Under the pieces are notes generated by a model. The model saw only the letters and a list, made by a program, of their open reading frames with translations, was not told the DNA's origin and ran no database searches. A stretch of 64,000 nucleotides of DNA from Euzebya tangerina (lineage in GTDB: Bacteria; Actinomycetota; Nitriliruptoria; Euzebyales; Euzebyaceae), in assembly GCF_003074135.1 (NCBI RefSeq), contig NZ_PPDK01000001.1, forward strand, positions 1,922,001-1,986,000, written 5' to 3'. Of the stretch, positions 49,918 to 59,330 are shown piece by piece (position 1 is the first letter of the stretch; every line of letters starts with the position of its first letter). A program made the position numbers and the translations under genes.

Positions 49918-49933
49918 TGTAATCGCTTTCACA
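49918..49933. promoter_or_regulatory. LacI-type operator-like site, TGTAATCGCTTTCACA
   Basis: The first 14 bases match the perfect palindrome at 323-336 in 12 positions, keep the central CG, and lie 11-26 bases upstream of the lacI ATG. Autoregulation is likely; identity as this protein's own site is inference. Confidence 0.7.
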
Positions 49934-49943
49934 GCTTGGATCG

Positions 49944-50957
49944 ATGACCGCCAGCATCACCGACGTCGCCGCGCGCGCTGGCGTGTCCGTCGCCACGGTC
50001 AGCCGGGCGCTGCGAGGGCTCCCGAACGTCGCTGACGGCACCCGGCAGAAGGTGATGGCCGCCGCCGAGGCACTGGACTACGTCGTCAACCCGAACGCCT
50101 CCCGACTGGCAGCCGGACGGAACACCACGATCGGGGTGGTCCTGCCGCACACCGTCGGCTGGTACTTCCAGCACGTGATGACGGGCCTGCAGGCGCACCT
50201 GCGGCTGCGAGGCTTCGACCTGTTGGTCTACACCGTGCCGACCCCGGAGGCGCGTGACCAGTTCTTGACCACCCTGCCGTTTCGCAAGCGGGTCGATGGC
50301 CTCGTGCTCGTCGACGTCCCCCTGACCGACGCTGAGCAGCGGGCGCTGGCCGAGCTGGACATCCCCCTCGTGGCGGTGGGCGAGGGCGGCCGGCACTTCC
50401 CACTCATCAAGGTGGACAACTGTCGGGGTGCCGAGATCGCCACGGACTTCCTGCTCGACCTCGGCCATGAGCGCATCGGCTTGGTGTCAGGGCCACTGGA
50501 CGATCCGATGCGCTTCCGCGTCGCCAACGACCGGCACGAGGGCTGGGCGAAGAGCCTGGCCGGCCGCGGGGTGGACCCCGAGCCGAGTTGGGTGTCGATC
50601 GGCGACTTTCGGATGCAGCACGGGGTGAGCGGCATCATCGACCTGCTGACCCAGTCGACCGGGCTGACGGCCGTGCTGATCATGTCCGACGAGATGGCCA
50701 CCGGCGCGCTCCACGTCCTGAGCCAGCAGAACATCCGCGTGCCGGAGGATCTCTCGGTGATCGGGTTCGACGGTCAGGAGATCGCCACCTACCTGGGCCT
50801 GACGACGGTGCACCAACCGATGGAGATGTTGGGCGTGCAGGCGGGGGAGGTGCTGCTGGCCCTCATCCGTGGGGAGTCCCCGGGCGCGTTCCCGCGGGTC
50901 CTGCCCGTCTCACTGGCCGTCCGGGAGACCACATCGATGCCGCCCGCGTGCCGATGA
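49944..50957 (+). CDS. LacI-family transcriptional regulator
   Basis: The 337-residue protein has the LacI HTH and hinge (SITDVAARAGVSVATVSRALRG, about 4-25, then NPNASRLAAGR) and a periplasmic-binding-protein-like effector domain (about 60-330). Such proteins repress sugar catabolic and transport genes. The ATG at 49944 follows an operator-like site. It stands between mazG and eno, where mycobacteria have lpqU, so it is an insertion in the block. Its likely target is the ABC ATPase gene at the left edge (inference). Confidence 0.95.
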   Translation: MTASITDVAARAGVSVATVSRALRGLPNVADGTRQKVMAAAEALDYVVNPNASRLAAGRNTTIGVVLPHTVGWYFQHVMTGLQAHLRLRGFDLLVYTVPTPEARDQFLTTLPFRKRVDGLVLVDVPLTDAEQRALAELDIPLVAVGEGGRHFPLIKVDNCRGAEIATDFLLDLGHERIGLVSGPLDDPMRFRVANDRHEGWAKSLAGRGVDPEPSWVSIGDFRMQHGVSGIIDLLTQSTGLTAVLIMSDEMATGALHVLSQQNIRVPEDLSVIGFDGQEIATYLGLTTVHQPMEMLGVQAGEVLLALIRGESPGAFPRVLPVSLAVRETTSMPPACR

Positions 50958-51016
50958 CCACCCGATCTGCCCGATTGGGTGTTGGTCATGTGGCTGGTGT
51001 GGCCTAGGGTGGTTGA

Positions 51017-52354
<1,338 letters not shown>

Positions 52355-52363
52355 AGCACCTGC

Positions 52364-53008
52364 ATGGGCCGTCCGGCAGCAGCGCAGTCGCCCCGCACTC
52401 CGTCGTCACCACGGGGGGCGCGGGGTACGTCGTCGCGCGGCGATGCAACGCCGACCCGCCGGCGAAGGAAGGCGGCTCGCGGGAAGCCGGTCCGTGGGAA
52501 GGCGGCTCGCGGGAAGCCGGTCCGCGGGAAGCCGGCTCGCGGGAAGCCGGCCCGCGCGAGTGAGCGGTCGCAAGCGAAGAGGAGGGCCCGGCCGGCGTCA
52601 ACCACGCGTGTCCGCCCGGCCAGACGCCCGCCAGCGGCACCCTGGATCTACCCGCTGGTCCTCCTCAGCGCCGTGGCGCTGATCGGGGCCATGGCCCTCA
52701 CGCCGTGGGCCAGTCTGACCGCCGCCACCGATCGGGTTGATGCACTCGAGGCCGAGCAGGCCGAACTCGACGCTGCCGTGGAGGAGTTGCAGGCCGAGGC
52801 CGACCGCCTGCAGGACCCGCTCGAGCTGGAGGGTCCGGCGCGGGAGGACCTGGGGCTGTCACGTCCCGGCGAGATCCCCTACATCATCACCAACCCGCCG
52901 TCCGACAGGCCGGAGCCGGCCGGTGCCTCCGCCGACGGTCCTGGGGGGAACGAGGAACCGTCGGTCTGGCAACAGGTCGGCAGCTGGTTCGCGGACCTCC
53001 TGCCCTGA
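52364..53008 (+). CDS. DivIC/FtsB-like septum formation protein with basic repeat tail
   Basis: The 214-residue membrane protein has a long basic cytoplasmic N-terminus (about 1-100), one membrane helix (YPLVLLSAVALIGAMAL, about 104-120), and an extracytoplasmic coiled coil (AATDRVDALEAEQAELDAAV) followed by DivIC-type REDLGLSRPGEIPYII. It should join FtsL/FtsQ at the division site. The N-terminus contains six pentapeptide repeats K-(A/P)-(A/V)-R-G. Position directly after eno is conserved in actinobacteria. Confidence 0.92.
   Translation: MGRPAAAQSPRTPSSPRGARGTSSRGDATPTRRRRKAARGKPVRGKAARGKPVRGKPARGKPARASERSQAKRRARPASTTRVRPARRPPAAPWIYPLVLLSAVALIGAMALTPWASLTAATDRVDALEAEQAELDAAVEELQAEADRLQDPLELEGPAREDLGLSRPGEIPYIITNPPSDRPEPAGASADGPGGNEEPSVWQQVGSWFADLLP
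52469..52558 (+). repeat. 15-bp coding tandem repeat (six units, K-P-V-R-G type)
   Basis: Six 15-bp units encode KAARG, KPVRG, KAARG, KPVRG, KPARG and KPARA inside the DivIC-like gene. Near-identical DNA units suggest recent slippage or recombination. Confidence 0.9.
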
Positions 53009-53010
53009 GC

Positions 53011-53514
53011 ATGGCTGGCGCAGCGGCGGCGCTGGTCCTGCACGACAAGCCGTTGGCCGATGTCGACAGTCGCGTCCTGCTCGGCATACTTCGGCTGCGC
53101 TGCGACGTCTTCGTCGTGGAGCAGCAGTGCGCCTACCCCGAGATCGACGACGACGACGCATCACCGTCCACACGACACATCTGGGTGGCGCCCGCAGACG
53201 AGCCTGCCGTCGTCGCGTCCTACCTCCGCGTGATCAACCCGGTCGGCAGTACCCCTCCCGCCTCTGGCCGTCCGCAGCGGGTCGGCCGGGTGGTCACGGC
53301 GCCGTCATGGCGTGGCCGGGGTCTCAGCCGACGACTGCTGCACCATGTGCTGGATCGCCATCCCGGACCAACCGTGCTGAACGCTCAGTCGCGCCTGCGC
53401 GGGTTCTACGAGGGGTTGGGCTTCGAGGTGGTCGGGCCAGCATTCATCGAGGACGGCATCCCGCACCTCCCCATGGCCCTGGCCGTGCCGCCGTCGGCGT
53501 CAGGACGCGAGTGA
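53011..53514 (+). CDS. ElaA-like GNAT acetyltransferase
   Basis: A 167-residue GNAT N-acetyltransferase of the ElaA type, which begins with an ILRLRCDVFVVEQQCAYPEID segment (about 28-48), and has the acetyl-CoA loop VTAPSWRGRGLSRRLL (about 94-109). Its acceptor is unknown. It starts two bases after divIC and so may be co-transcribed. It lies where the usual gene order would have DUF501. Confidence 0.88.
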   Translation: MAGAAAALVLHDKPLADVDSRVLLGILRLRCDVFVVEQQCAYPEIDDDDASPSTRHIWVAPADEPAVVASYLRVINPVGSTPPASGRPQRVGRVVTAPSWRGRGLSRRLLHHVLDRHPGPTVLNAQSRLRGFYEGLGFEVVGPAFIEDGIPHLPMALAVPPSASGRE

Positions 53515-53623
53515 TCAGTTCCGGCCACGAACGTGGTGGATCATGATCAGCAGCGGTAGCAGCCCGGCGTCGTGGGACGCCACGCTCGGTTCGAACGCCG
53601 GATCACCCAGGACCCCGTCTCGC

Positions 53624-54160
53624 TCAGGAGCCGTCGGCGACCTCGACCGACTCGAGGATCGCTCGGAGCTGGGCCGGGTCCGCAGAGTCCACGGGAGCCT
53701 CTGACCGTCCGTACAGCAGCTGACCTTCGGGGGTCAGCACGAACAGGTCGAAGTGGTGGACCGCGTCACCCTGTGCGGTCGAGAAGCGGAACTCGTGCAG
53801 CTCCGCCGTGGTGGCCCCGGCGATGTCCACCATGTCCACGGCCAACTCCTCGACGTCCGTGCGCACGTTGTTCAGTACGGTCAGGGTTCCTTGGACGGCT
53901 GCCTCGAACTCGGCCTCGCCGCCGGTGAACGCATCATCGAGGGTCAGCGCTGCTGAAGGCGGCAGGCCCTCGACGTCTGGCTGGAGGACTCGTATCTCGG
54001 TGTCGCTTTGGCCTTGGACGTCCCAGCCCGGTGGGTAGGCCATCGTCGCAAAGGGCGCTTCGACCGGTGTGAAGCCATCGGGAGTCTCGGCGGAGTCGGT
54101 GCCCGTGCAGCCCACAGTTACAACGGCCATCACGATGATGACCAGGATCGTTCCCCGCAC
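53624..54160 (-). CDS. Lipoprotein of unknown function
   Basis: The GTG at 54160 has AGGAG upstream and opens a lipoprotein signal (TILVIIVMAVVTVGC, Cys18). The mature part (about 160 residues) has PVEAPFATMAYPPGWDVQGQSD, which resembles the start of LpqN/DUF1795-like lipid or wall-associated domains. Its start lies ten bases past the end of the pilin-like gene, so both are one transcript. An open frame upstream to 54268 overlaps that gene and is rejected. Confidence 0.82.
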   Translation of the reverse strand: MRGTILVIIVMAVVTVGCTGTDSAETPDGFTPVEAPFATMAYPPGWDVQGQSDTEIRVLQPDVEGLPPSAALTLDDAFTGGEAEFEAAVQGTLTVLNNVRTDVEELAVDMVDIAGATTAELHEFRFSTAQGDAVHHFDLFVLTPEGQLLYGRSEAPVDSADPAQLRAILESVEVADGS

Positions 54161-54170
54161 TCGTGCTCTC

Positions 54171-55508
54171 CTATCCGAAGCAGTTGATCCACGGCTCGAA
54201 CTGGCCGGTGCTCGGATCGTAGTACGCGGCTTCGACGAGTCTGGCGTTCTCGCGTATGAGGTTCGCACTCAGGCGACCGCCGACGATGAAGTCGCCGCTC
54301 GCATCGATGCCGTAGACCCCGTCGTTCAGTTCGTAGACCTGCCGGGTGACGGTTGAGTTCTCCACGATCGCCGTGCCCAGCGCGGCAGCGTTCTCGTCGA
54401 GGGGCTCGCCACCCGGGGCCAGGGAGACGATGAAGTCGACCGTCGCCTGCTCGAGCTCTGGGCTGTCGACGTCCAACTCGAAGGTCATCACGACCTGTTC
54501 GGTGGCGTCCTGCGGGTTGACCACGCTGTCGGCCAGCTGCTCCAACGCCTCTCCTGGATCGTCGCTGATCAGCGAGCTGTCCTGGGTGACGGTGCTGGTG
54601 ACCGTCAACGCGACGGTGTCGATCGTGCCGTCAGGCGCGAAGGTCACGGTCAGCTCGTGGGTCCCGCCGGAGCCGAGGTCGACGTCGGCCAACGCCGGGA
54701 TGCCGATGCTGCCGGCCAGTTCGGCGTCGATGATGAAGGTCGATTCGATCGAGCCGTCGGGCTTCAGCGTGTGTCCGGCGGCTGCCTCGAGCCCCGCCGA
54801 CAACTCGGCTGACGCCACACCTCCGACGGCCTCGGCCACGGCGGTGCCGGTCACGCCGACCTCGACGCTGACCCCGTCCTGCTCGGTGTCGACGTCGTTG
54901 CCACCGATCCCGATGAGGCCCAGTCCGCCCTCGGCGAGGTCGCTCACGATGGGCAGCCCCGTGATCGGATTGGAGTGGATCGCGTTGCTGACCAGACGAT
55001 CCTCGATGTACCCGTCGGCGGCGTCCTGGTCGGCGACGATCACGCTGTTCCCGAGCTCGATGAAGACGCCGGCACCCGCACCGGCCTCGGCTGCGCCGCC
55101 GACCTGTTGGTCCCCGGCGTTGACGGTCACACCGCCCCCGACCCCGGTTGAGACGCCGCCTTGCCCGCGAACGACCTCGGTCACCCTGACGGTGCCGTCG
55201 GACAACTCTTCGGTGATGAACCCGTACGACCCGTCCACGTCGACCACGACCACGGTCACGCCGAGGTCGAATCGGTCGGAGTTGGAGGCCACCACGCAGG
55301 GCTGCGTCGGGCCACCGTCGGCCACGTCGGGTCGGCCGCAGCTGTCACCTCCCGTGATCCGGCTGACCAGACATCTGAAGTCGTCGGCCAGGCCGTCGCC
55401 GATCCCCGGCGAGATGAGGACCAGTGCCGTGAGGAGCGCCACGATCACCGCGGCGATGCCGAGCCACTCGATGGTGGTCTGGCCGTCGTCGGGACGCAGT
55501 CGTCTCAT
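54171..55508 (-). CDS. Very large pilin-like protein with class III signal peptide
   Basis: The 445-residue protein starts MRRLRPDDG followed by QTTIEWLGIAAVIVALLTAL: a positive head, a Gly at the cleavage site, Glu at +5 and a hydrophobic helix. This is the layout of prepilin peptidase substrates (Flp/TadE-like). The rest is a large extracytoplasmic region rich in Gly, Val, Asp and Thr, with four cysteines, repeated VEVGVTGTAVAEAVGG-like strands, and no recognised domain. Normal Flp pilins are under 80 residues. It is one of four minus-strand genes between elaA and DUF501. Confidence 0.8.
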   Translation of the reverse strand: MRRLRPDDGQTTIEWLGIAAVIVALLTALVLISPGIGDGLADDFRCLVSRITGGDSCGRPDVADGGPTQPCVVASNSDRFDLGVTVVVVDVDGSYGFITEELSDGTVRVTEVVRGQGGVSTGVGGGVTVNAGDQQVGGAAEAGAGAGVFIELGNSVIVADQDAADGYIEDRLVSNAIHSNPITGLPIVSDLAEGGLGLIGIGGNDVDTEQDGVSVEVGVTGTAVAEAVGGVASAELSAGLEAAAGHTLKPDGSIESTFIIDAELAGSIGIPALADVDLGSGGTHELTVTFAPDGTIDTVALTVTSTVTQDSSLISDDPGEALEQLADSVVNPQDATEQVVMTFELDVDSPELEQATVDFIVSLAPGGEPLDENAAALGTAIVENSTVTRQVYELNDGVYGIDASGDFIVGGRLSANLIRENARLVEAAYYDPSTGQFEPWINCFG

Positions 55509-55577
55509 TGCATGGTGGACGCTAGTGGTCGGGCGCCGCATCGTCTTGAGCCGTGGGACCCATATTTGGTGCGGGAT

Positions 55578-55601
55578 GGGGGCCCAATCATCTGGGCCCC
55601 C
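55578..55601. terminator. Hairpin terminator, 9-bp stem
   Basis: GGGGGCCCA pairs with TGGGCCCCC over the six-base loop ATCATC. It lies downstream of the App1/membrane-protein pair on the minus strand and upstream of the pilin-like gene, so those are likely separate transcripts. Confidence 0.75.
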
Positions 55602-55623
55602 AGGGACCCCGTACGAGCGCCTG

Positions 55624-56010
55624 CTACGGGGAGCGGCGCAGCCGGGCGAACACCACACCCGCCCCACCGCCCGCGCCAAGGACCGCAGCGAGCAGCGCGC
55701 CCAGGCCGGCGGTGCCATCGCCGAGCTGGCTGATGACGACGCCGATGACGATCGTGCTCGTGACGACGCCGAGGCCCAGCAATGCGGCAGAGGCATCGGC
55801 GTAGCCACGTCGAGCGGCGCTCCGCGTGGTGATGGCAGCGGCGACAGCCGTTCCGGGTGCCAGTGTGACGGCCGCCACACCCGCCGGAGAGGCCGATTGC
55901 AGCAGCACCGCCAGGACGGCTGCCAGGATCCCGGCCACGACCGCGGCGAGGACGGTGGTTCCCACCCCGATCGCGGCAACGGCCGCGAGCGGGTTGTCGA
56001 CCAACCTCAC
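55624..56010 (-). CDS. Small membrane protein of unknown function
   Basis: The 128-residue product has four hydrophobic, Ala/Gly/Val-rich helices and short loops, with no recognised family. It starts at GTG 56010 overlapping the stop of the App1-type gene (GTGA), so they are translationally coupled and probably work together. A strong terminator follows. Confidence 0.75.
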   Translation of the reverse strand: MRLVDNPLAAVAAIGVGTTVLAAVVAGILAAVLAVLLQSASPAGVAAVTLAPGTAVAAAITTRSAARRGYADASAALLGLGVVTSTIVIGVVISQLGDGTAGLGALLAAVLGAGGGAGVVFARLRRSP

Positions 56011-57116
56011 GGGTCGACGGATCCTGGCTGCACCAAGCCGATGAGCGCGGCGTGCTCCGCGACCACGCGGCTGTCGGCCGCCAGGACGAACGGCACGTCG
56101 ACCGACCACCGACCGCGCACGGCCTCGACGCGACCGTCCTCCGGGTCCAGTCGGACCTCGCGGATGTAGACGGCCTTGACCCGGCCAGGGTGGGCCCGGG
56201 CCACCTCGGCATAGATCTCCGGGTCGTGTTGGCCTGAGTCGCCGATCAGCACGAAGGGGAGGGTCGGGTGCAGGGCGAGGATCTCGTCGATGCGCTCGTG
56301 CTTCGCGGAGCCGTGGGTCCGGTCGAGATCCTTCCCGATGAGTTCGCGCAAGAGGATGGGGCCGAGTGGGAAGGCGCGGTGCTCCATGAAGGCCGTCAGG
56401 AACCCGTGCAGATTCCAAGGGCTCGAGGAGACATAGAAGACCGGATTGCTGCTGGTGCCCTCCGGGCCGGCGACCAGTGCGCGGTACAGGGCTGCCGCTC
56501 CCTCGAACGGGATGCGGGTGAGTGCCGACCCGAAGAAGGTCGTCTTCAGCATCTCGGCGACCCGCTGCGCGCCCGTCTCGAGGATGGTGTCGTCGATGTC
56601 GGAGATGACCCCGAACGCACAGTCAGGGGAGGGGACACGAGCGCGGATCGTGGTGGCGTGGAGTCCCGTGGTCCCCCGAACTGGCGCGGCCAGCTCGACC
56701 CGGCCCTCCTGCCACGGCCCCTCGAACGGCGTCTCGCCGGCCTCGACCTCGACCCGGAAGTAACCCTGGTCGTCCGTGGTGGTCTCCACCTCCACCCCTG
56801 CGATCTGGATCAGCAGGTCGACGTCGGGGATCTCATCGGTGATGAACCGTTCGAAGGACCGACGCAGCGCGGCCAGAGCGTCCTCACCAGGCTGCGCCGC
56901 CGCCGGTTCCCGCCCGTCGAGGACGCGGCCGCGCAGCACGAGGCGCTCGGCGTTGCCGTGGCCGATGTAGGGGACGATCGTCAGATCCTCCGGCGGGTCG
57001 TCCTTCATCTGCTCGCGGCGAGCAGCATCCCAGGCAACCTCAGCCGCCCTCACCGATCGCTTCAGGAACCGCTTGACGGGTTGCTTCACGATGGTGGGGA
57101 CGAGATGGTCGGGCAC
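56007..57116 (-). CDS. App1-type phosphatidate phosphatase domain protein (DUF2183)
   Basis: The 369-residue protein has a beta-rich N-terminal region with PYIGHGNAERLVLRGRVLDG, then the HAD-like catalytic motif SDIDDTILETG (about 195-205) and VSSSPWNLHGFL, IGDSGQHDPEIY (about 310). These match the App1 family of Mg-dependent phosphatidate phosphatases. The bacterial substrate is not established. GTG 57116 is chosen. It is coupled to the small membrane protein gene downstream. Confidence 0.88.
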   Translation of the reverse strand: MPDHLVPTIVKQPVKRFLKRSVRAAEVAWDAARREQMKDDPPEDLTIVPYIGHGNAERLVLRGRVLDGREPAAAQPGEDALAALRRSFERFITDEIPDVDLLIQIAGVEVETTTDDQGYFRVEVEAGETPFEGPWQEGRVELAAPVRGTTGLHATTIRARVPSPDCAFGVISDIDDTILETGAQRVAEMLKTTFFGSALTRIPFEGAAALYRALVAGPEGTSSNPVFYVSSSPWNLHGFLTAFMEHRAFPLGPILLRELIGKDLDRTHGSAKHERIDEILALHPTLPFVLIGDSGQHDPEIYAEVARAHPGRVKAVYIREVRLDPEDGRVEAVRGRWSVDVPFVLAADSRVVAEHAALIGLVQPGSVDP

Positions 57117-57180
57117 GATCCAGAGCGTAGACCGGCGTCCACGCGTGGTGTGGCTGGCAGGTGGTGCCACACTTGGCGCC

Positions 57181-57771
57181 ATGAACGCAGCCAGTCCCGT
57201 CCCCGACCCCGAGGGACTGCCCGATGCACTGACGCTGGCGAGCGACGCGGGCTACGAGTCCCAGGCTGCGCGACCGGCGATCGACGCGGATGACGCGGCC
57301 GTCGCAGCGGCCATGATCGGCCGGCCGCTCCGAGGCCGATCGGCTGCAGCCGTGCGCTGCGGGTGGGGGTTGCCGGCGGTGCTTCGCGTCGACCCGGTGC
57401 TCGAGACCGGTGCCCCATTCCCCACGGTCTTCTGGTTGGCGTGTCCGCTGGCCAACTCCCGCATCGGGACGTTGGAGGGGACGGGGGCGATGGAGACGCT
57501 CCGCGAACGGGTGGCTGATCCCGAGGAGTGGCGGGACAGCTATCGGCAGGCCGGCGAGCGGTACGTGGCGTTCCGCAACGGCCTGGGGGAGCGGGTACCG
57601 GGCGACCCGGCAGCCGGCGGGCTGCCGGAGCGGGTCAAGTGCCTGCACAGCCTCTACGGCCACCACCTGGCCACGGATGACAATCCCGTTGGAGCCTGGG
57701 TGGCGGAGCGGCTGGAACCGCTCCACTGCCCGACGCCGTGCGTGGACGTCTCCCCTTCCACCGATGGGTAG
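57181..57771 (+). CDS. DUF501 domain protein
   Basis: The 196-residue protein shows the DUF501 pattern: RCGWGLPAVLRVDPVLETGAPFPTVFWLACP (about 60-90), RIGTLEG, and VKCLHSLYGHHLATDDNPVGAWV (about 150-175). In actinobacteria DUF501 lies between divIC/ftsB and ppx; here it keeps its link to ppx, but five genes separate it from divIC. Function unknown. ATG 57181. Confidence 0.92.
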   Translation: MNAASPVPDPEGLPDALTLASDAGYESQAARPAIDADDAAVAAAMIGRPLRGRSAAAVRCGWGLPAVLRVDPVLETGAPFPTVFWLACPLANSRIGTLEGTGAMETLRERVADPEEWRDSYRQAGERYVAFRNGLGERVPGDPAAGGLPERVKCLHSLYGHHLATDDNPVGAWVAERLEPLHCPTPCVDVSPSTDG

Positions 57772-57825
57772 GTTCACCCGGCTGGTCAGGCACCGCCGGC
57801 GCAGGTGTAGCCCCAGGGGGCACCG

Positions 57826-59283
57826 ATGAGCCCGGCGTCGGCGGGCGGGCGGGTGGTGGCCGCAGTGGATGTCGGAACCAACTCCGTGCGGCTGCTGGTC
57901 CTGCGCGAGTCCGGCGACGGCCCGTCCGCACTGCGTCGGGAGCTGCGTCTGGTGCGCCTGGGGGAGGGGGTCGACCAGACGGGCCGACTCGCCCCCGCCG
58001 CCATCGAGCGCACTGTCGCGGCGATCAGCGAGTTCGCGGGCATGTGGGAGGCCGCGGGCGCGGAGGCAGTCCGGATCACCACGACGAGCGCCGCGCGGGA
58101 TGCCGACAACGTCGACGATCTGGCCGCGCGGGTGCGGGAGACGACCGGGGTGCGGTTGGAGGTGATCTCCGGGGAGGAGGAGGGACGGCTGGCCTTCGCC
58201 GGCGCGACCGCGGGTCTGCGGGATGAGGAGCCCGTGGCAGTCCTGGACATCGGCGGCGGATCGACCGAGATGATCGTCGGGACCACCAAGCCTCGGGCCT
58301 GGACCTCCCGACAGCTCGGATCGGTCCGCCTGACCGAGCGGGTGCTGCTCTCGGACCCGCCGACGGAGGCAGAGGTCGCTCGGGCGCGGGAGGTGATCGA
58401 CGTCGAGCTGGACGCGATCCTCGCCGAGACCGCGCCAGCCAGCGGTGCGCGGCTGGTGGCTGTCGCCGGGACGGCGACCACCGTGGCGGCGCTGCACCTC
58501 GGCGCCGACACCTATCCCGAGGGGCAGATCCACGGTCTGGTCCTGACGACGGCGGAGGTGGGGACGATTGCTGACACGTTGCTGGCCCGCTCAGCGGCGG
58601 AGATCGCCCGTGCCGGCGGAGTCCAACCCGGGCGAGAGGACGTGATCGCGGGCGGTGCGCTCATCCTGCACCGGACCATGGAACGGCTCGGCTTCGACGA
58701 GGTGACGATCAGCGAATCCGACTCGCTGGACGGGTCTGCTGCCCGCCTGCTGGAGGAGCAGCGGAGAGCCGCGGCTGCCGCGGAGGAGCTGGTCGAGGTC
58801 GTCGAGCGTGACGGATCCGTCGTCGACGTCATCACCCGGGCCGAGATGCGACGCCGCGGGGCTCGCCACCGCTGCACCTTCATCGCGGTGGTCCGCTCGA
58901 GCGGTGCGGTCGTCGTGCACCAGCGCGCGGCCTGGAAGGACGTGTCGCCCTCCCGCTGGGATCTGGCCTTCGGCGGGGTGTGTGACGTCGGGGAGGGGTG
59001 GCTCGAGTCCGCGACCCGGGAACTCGAGGAGGAGGCGGGAGTCAGCGGCGTCGAGCTGACCGAGCTGGGACAGGTGGCCTTCGAGGGCGAGGGCTTCGCC
59101 ATCGTCGGGCGCGTCTACGCGGTGCTGTACGACGGACCGGTGAGCCCGGATGACGGCGAGGTCGTCGCCCTGGACGAGATCCCGATCGAGGCCCTGGACC
59201 AGTGGATCGCCACCACGGAGCTGGTGGACGACTCGCCGGTCGTGGTCCCGCCGTTGCTGGTCGAGTGGTGGCAGGGACGCTGA
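57826..59283 (+). CDS. Exopolyphosphatase fused to a YfcD-like NUDIX hydrolase
   Basis: Residues about 1-310 are a Ppx/GppA phosphatase (VVAAVDVGTNSVRLLVL at the start, LDIGGGSTEMIVG near 141, TATTVAALHL). It should hydrolyse polyphosphate or pppGpp. After a linker (LLEEQRRAAAAA), residues about 324-485 are a full NUDIX protein of the YfcD type: EELVEVVERDGSVVDVITRAEMRRRGARHR start and a perfect NUDIX box with GGVCDVGEGWLESATRELEEEAG (about 383-405). The reading frame is unbroken and no start codon sits at the junction. Usual Ppx1 is about 320 residues. Confidence 0.9.
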   Translation: MSPASAGGRVVAAVDVGTNSVRLLVLRESGDGPSALRRELRLVRLGEGVDQTGRLAPAAIERTVAAISEFAGMWEAAGAEAVRITTTSAARDADNVDDLAARVRETTGVRLEVISGEEEGRLAFAGATAGLRDEEPVAVLDIGGGSTEMIVGTTKPRAWTSRQLGSVRLTERVLLSDPPTEAEVARAREVIDVELDAILAETAPASGARLVAVAGTATTVAALHLGADTYPEGQIHGLVLTTAEVGTIADTLLARSAAEIARAGGVQPGREDVIAGGALILHRTMERLGFDEVTISESDSLDGSAARLLEEQRRAAAAAEELVEVVERDGSVVDVITRAEMRRRGARHRCTFIAVVRSSGAVVVHQRAAWKDVSPSRWDLAFGGVCDVGEGWLESATRELEEEAGVSGVELTELGQVAFEGEGFAIVGRVYAVLYDGPVSPDDGEVVALDEIPIEALDQWIATTELVDDSPVVVPPLLVEWWQGR

Positions 59284-59330
59284 GCCGGTAGAGCAGTTCG
59301 AGCCGCTGCGCCCAGTTCGAGGTGGCAGCC

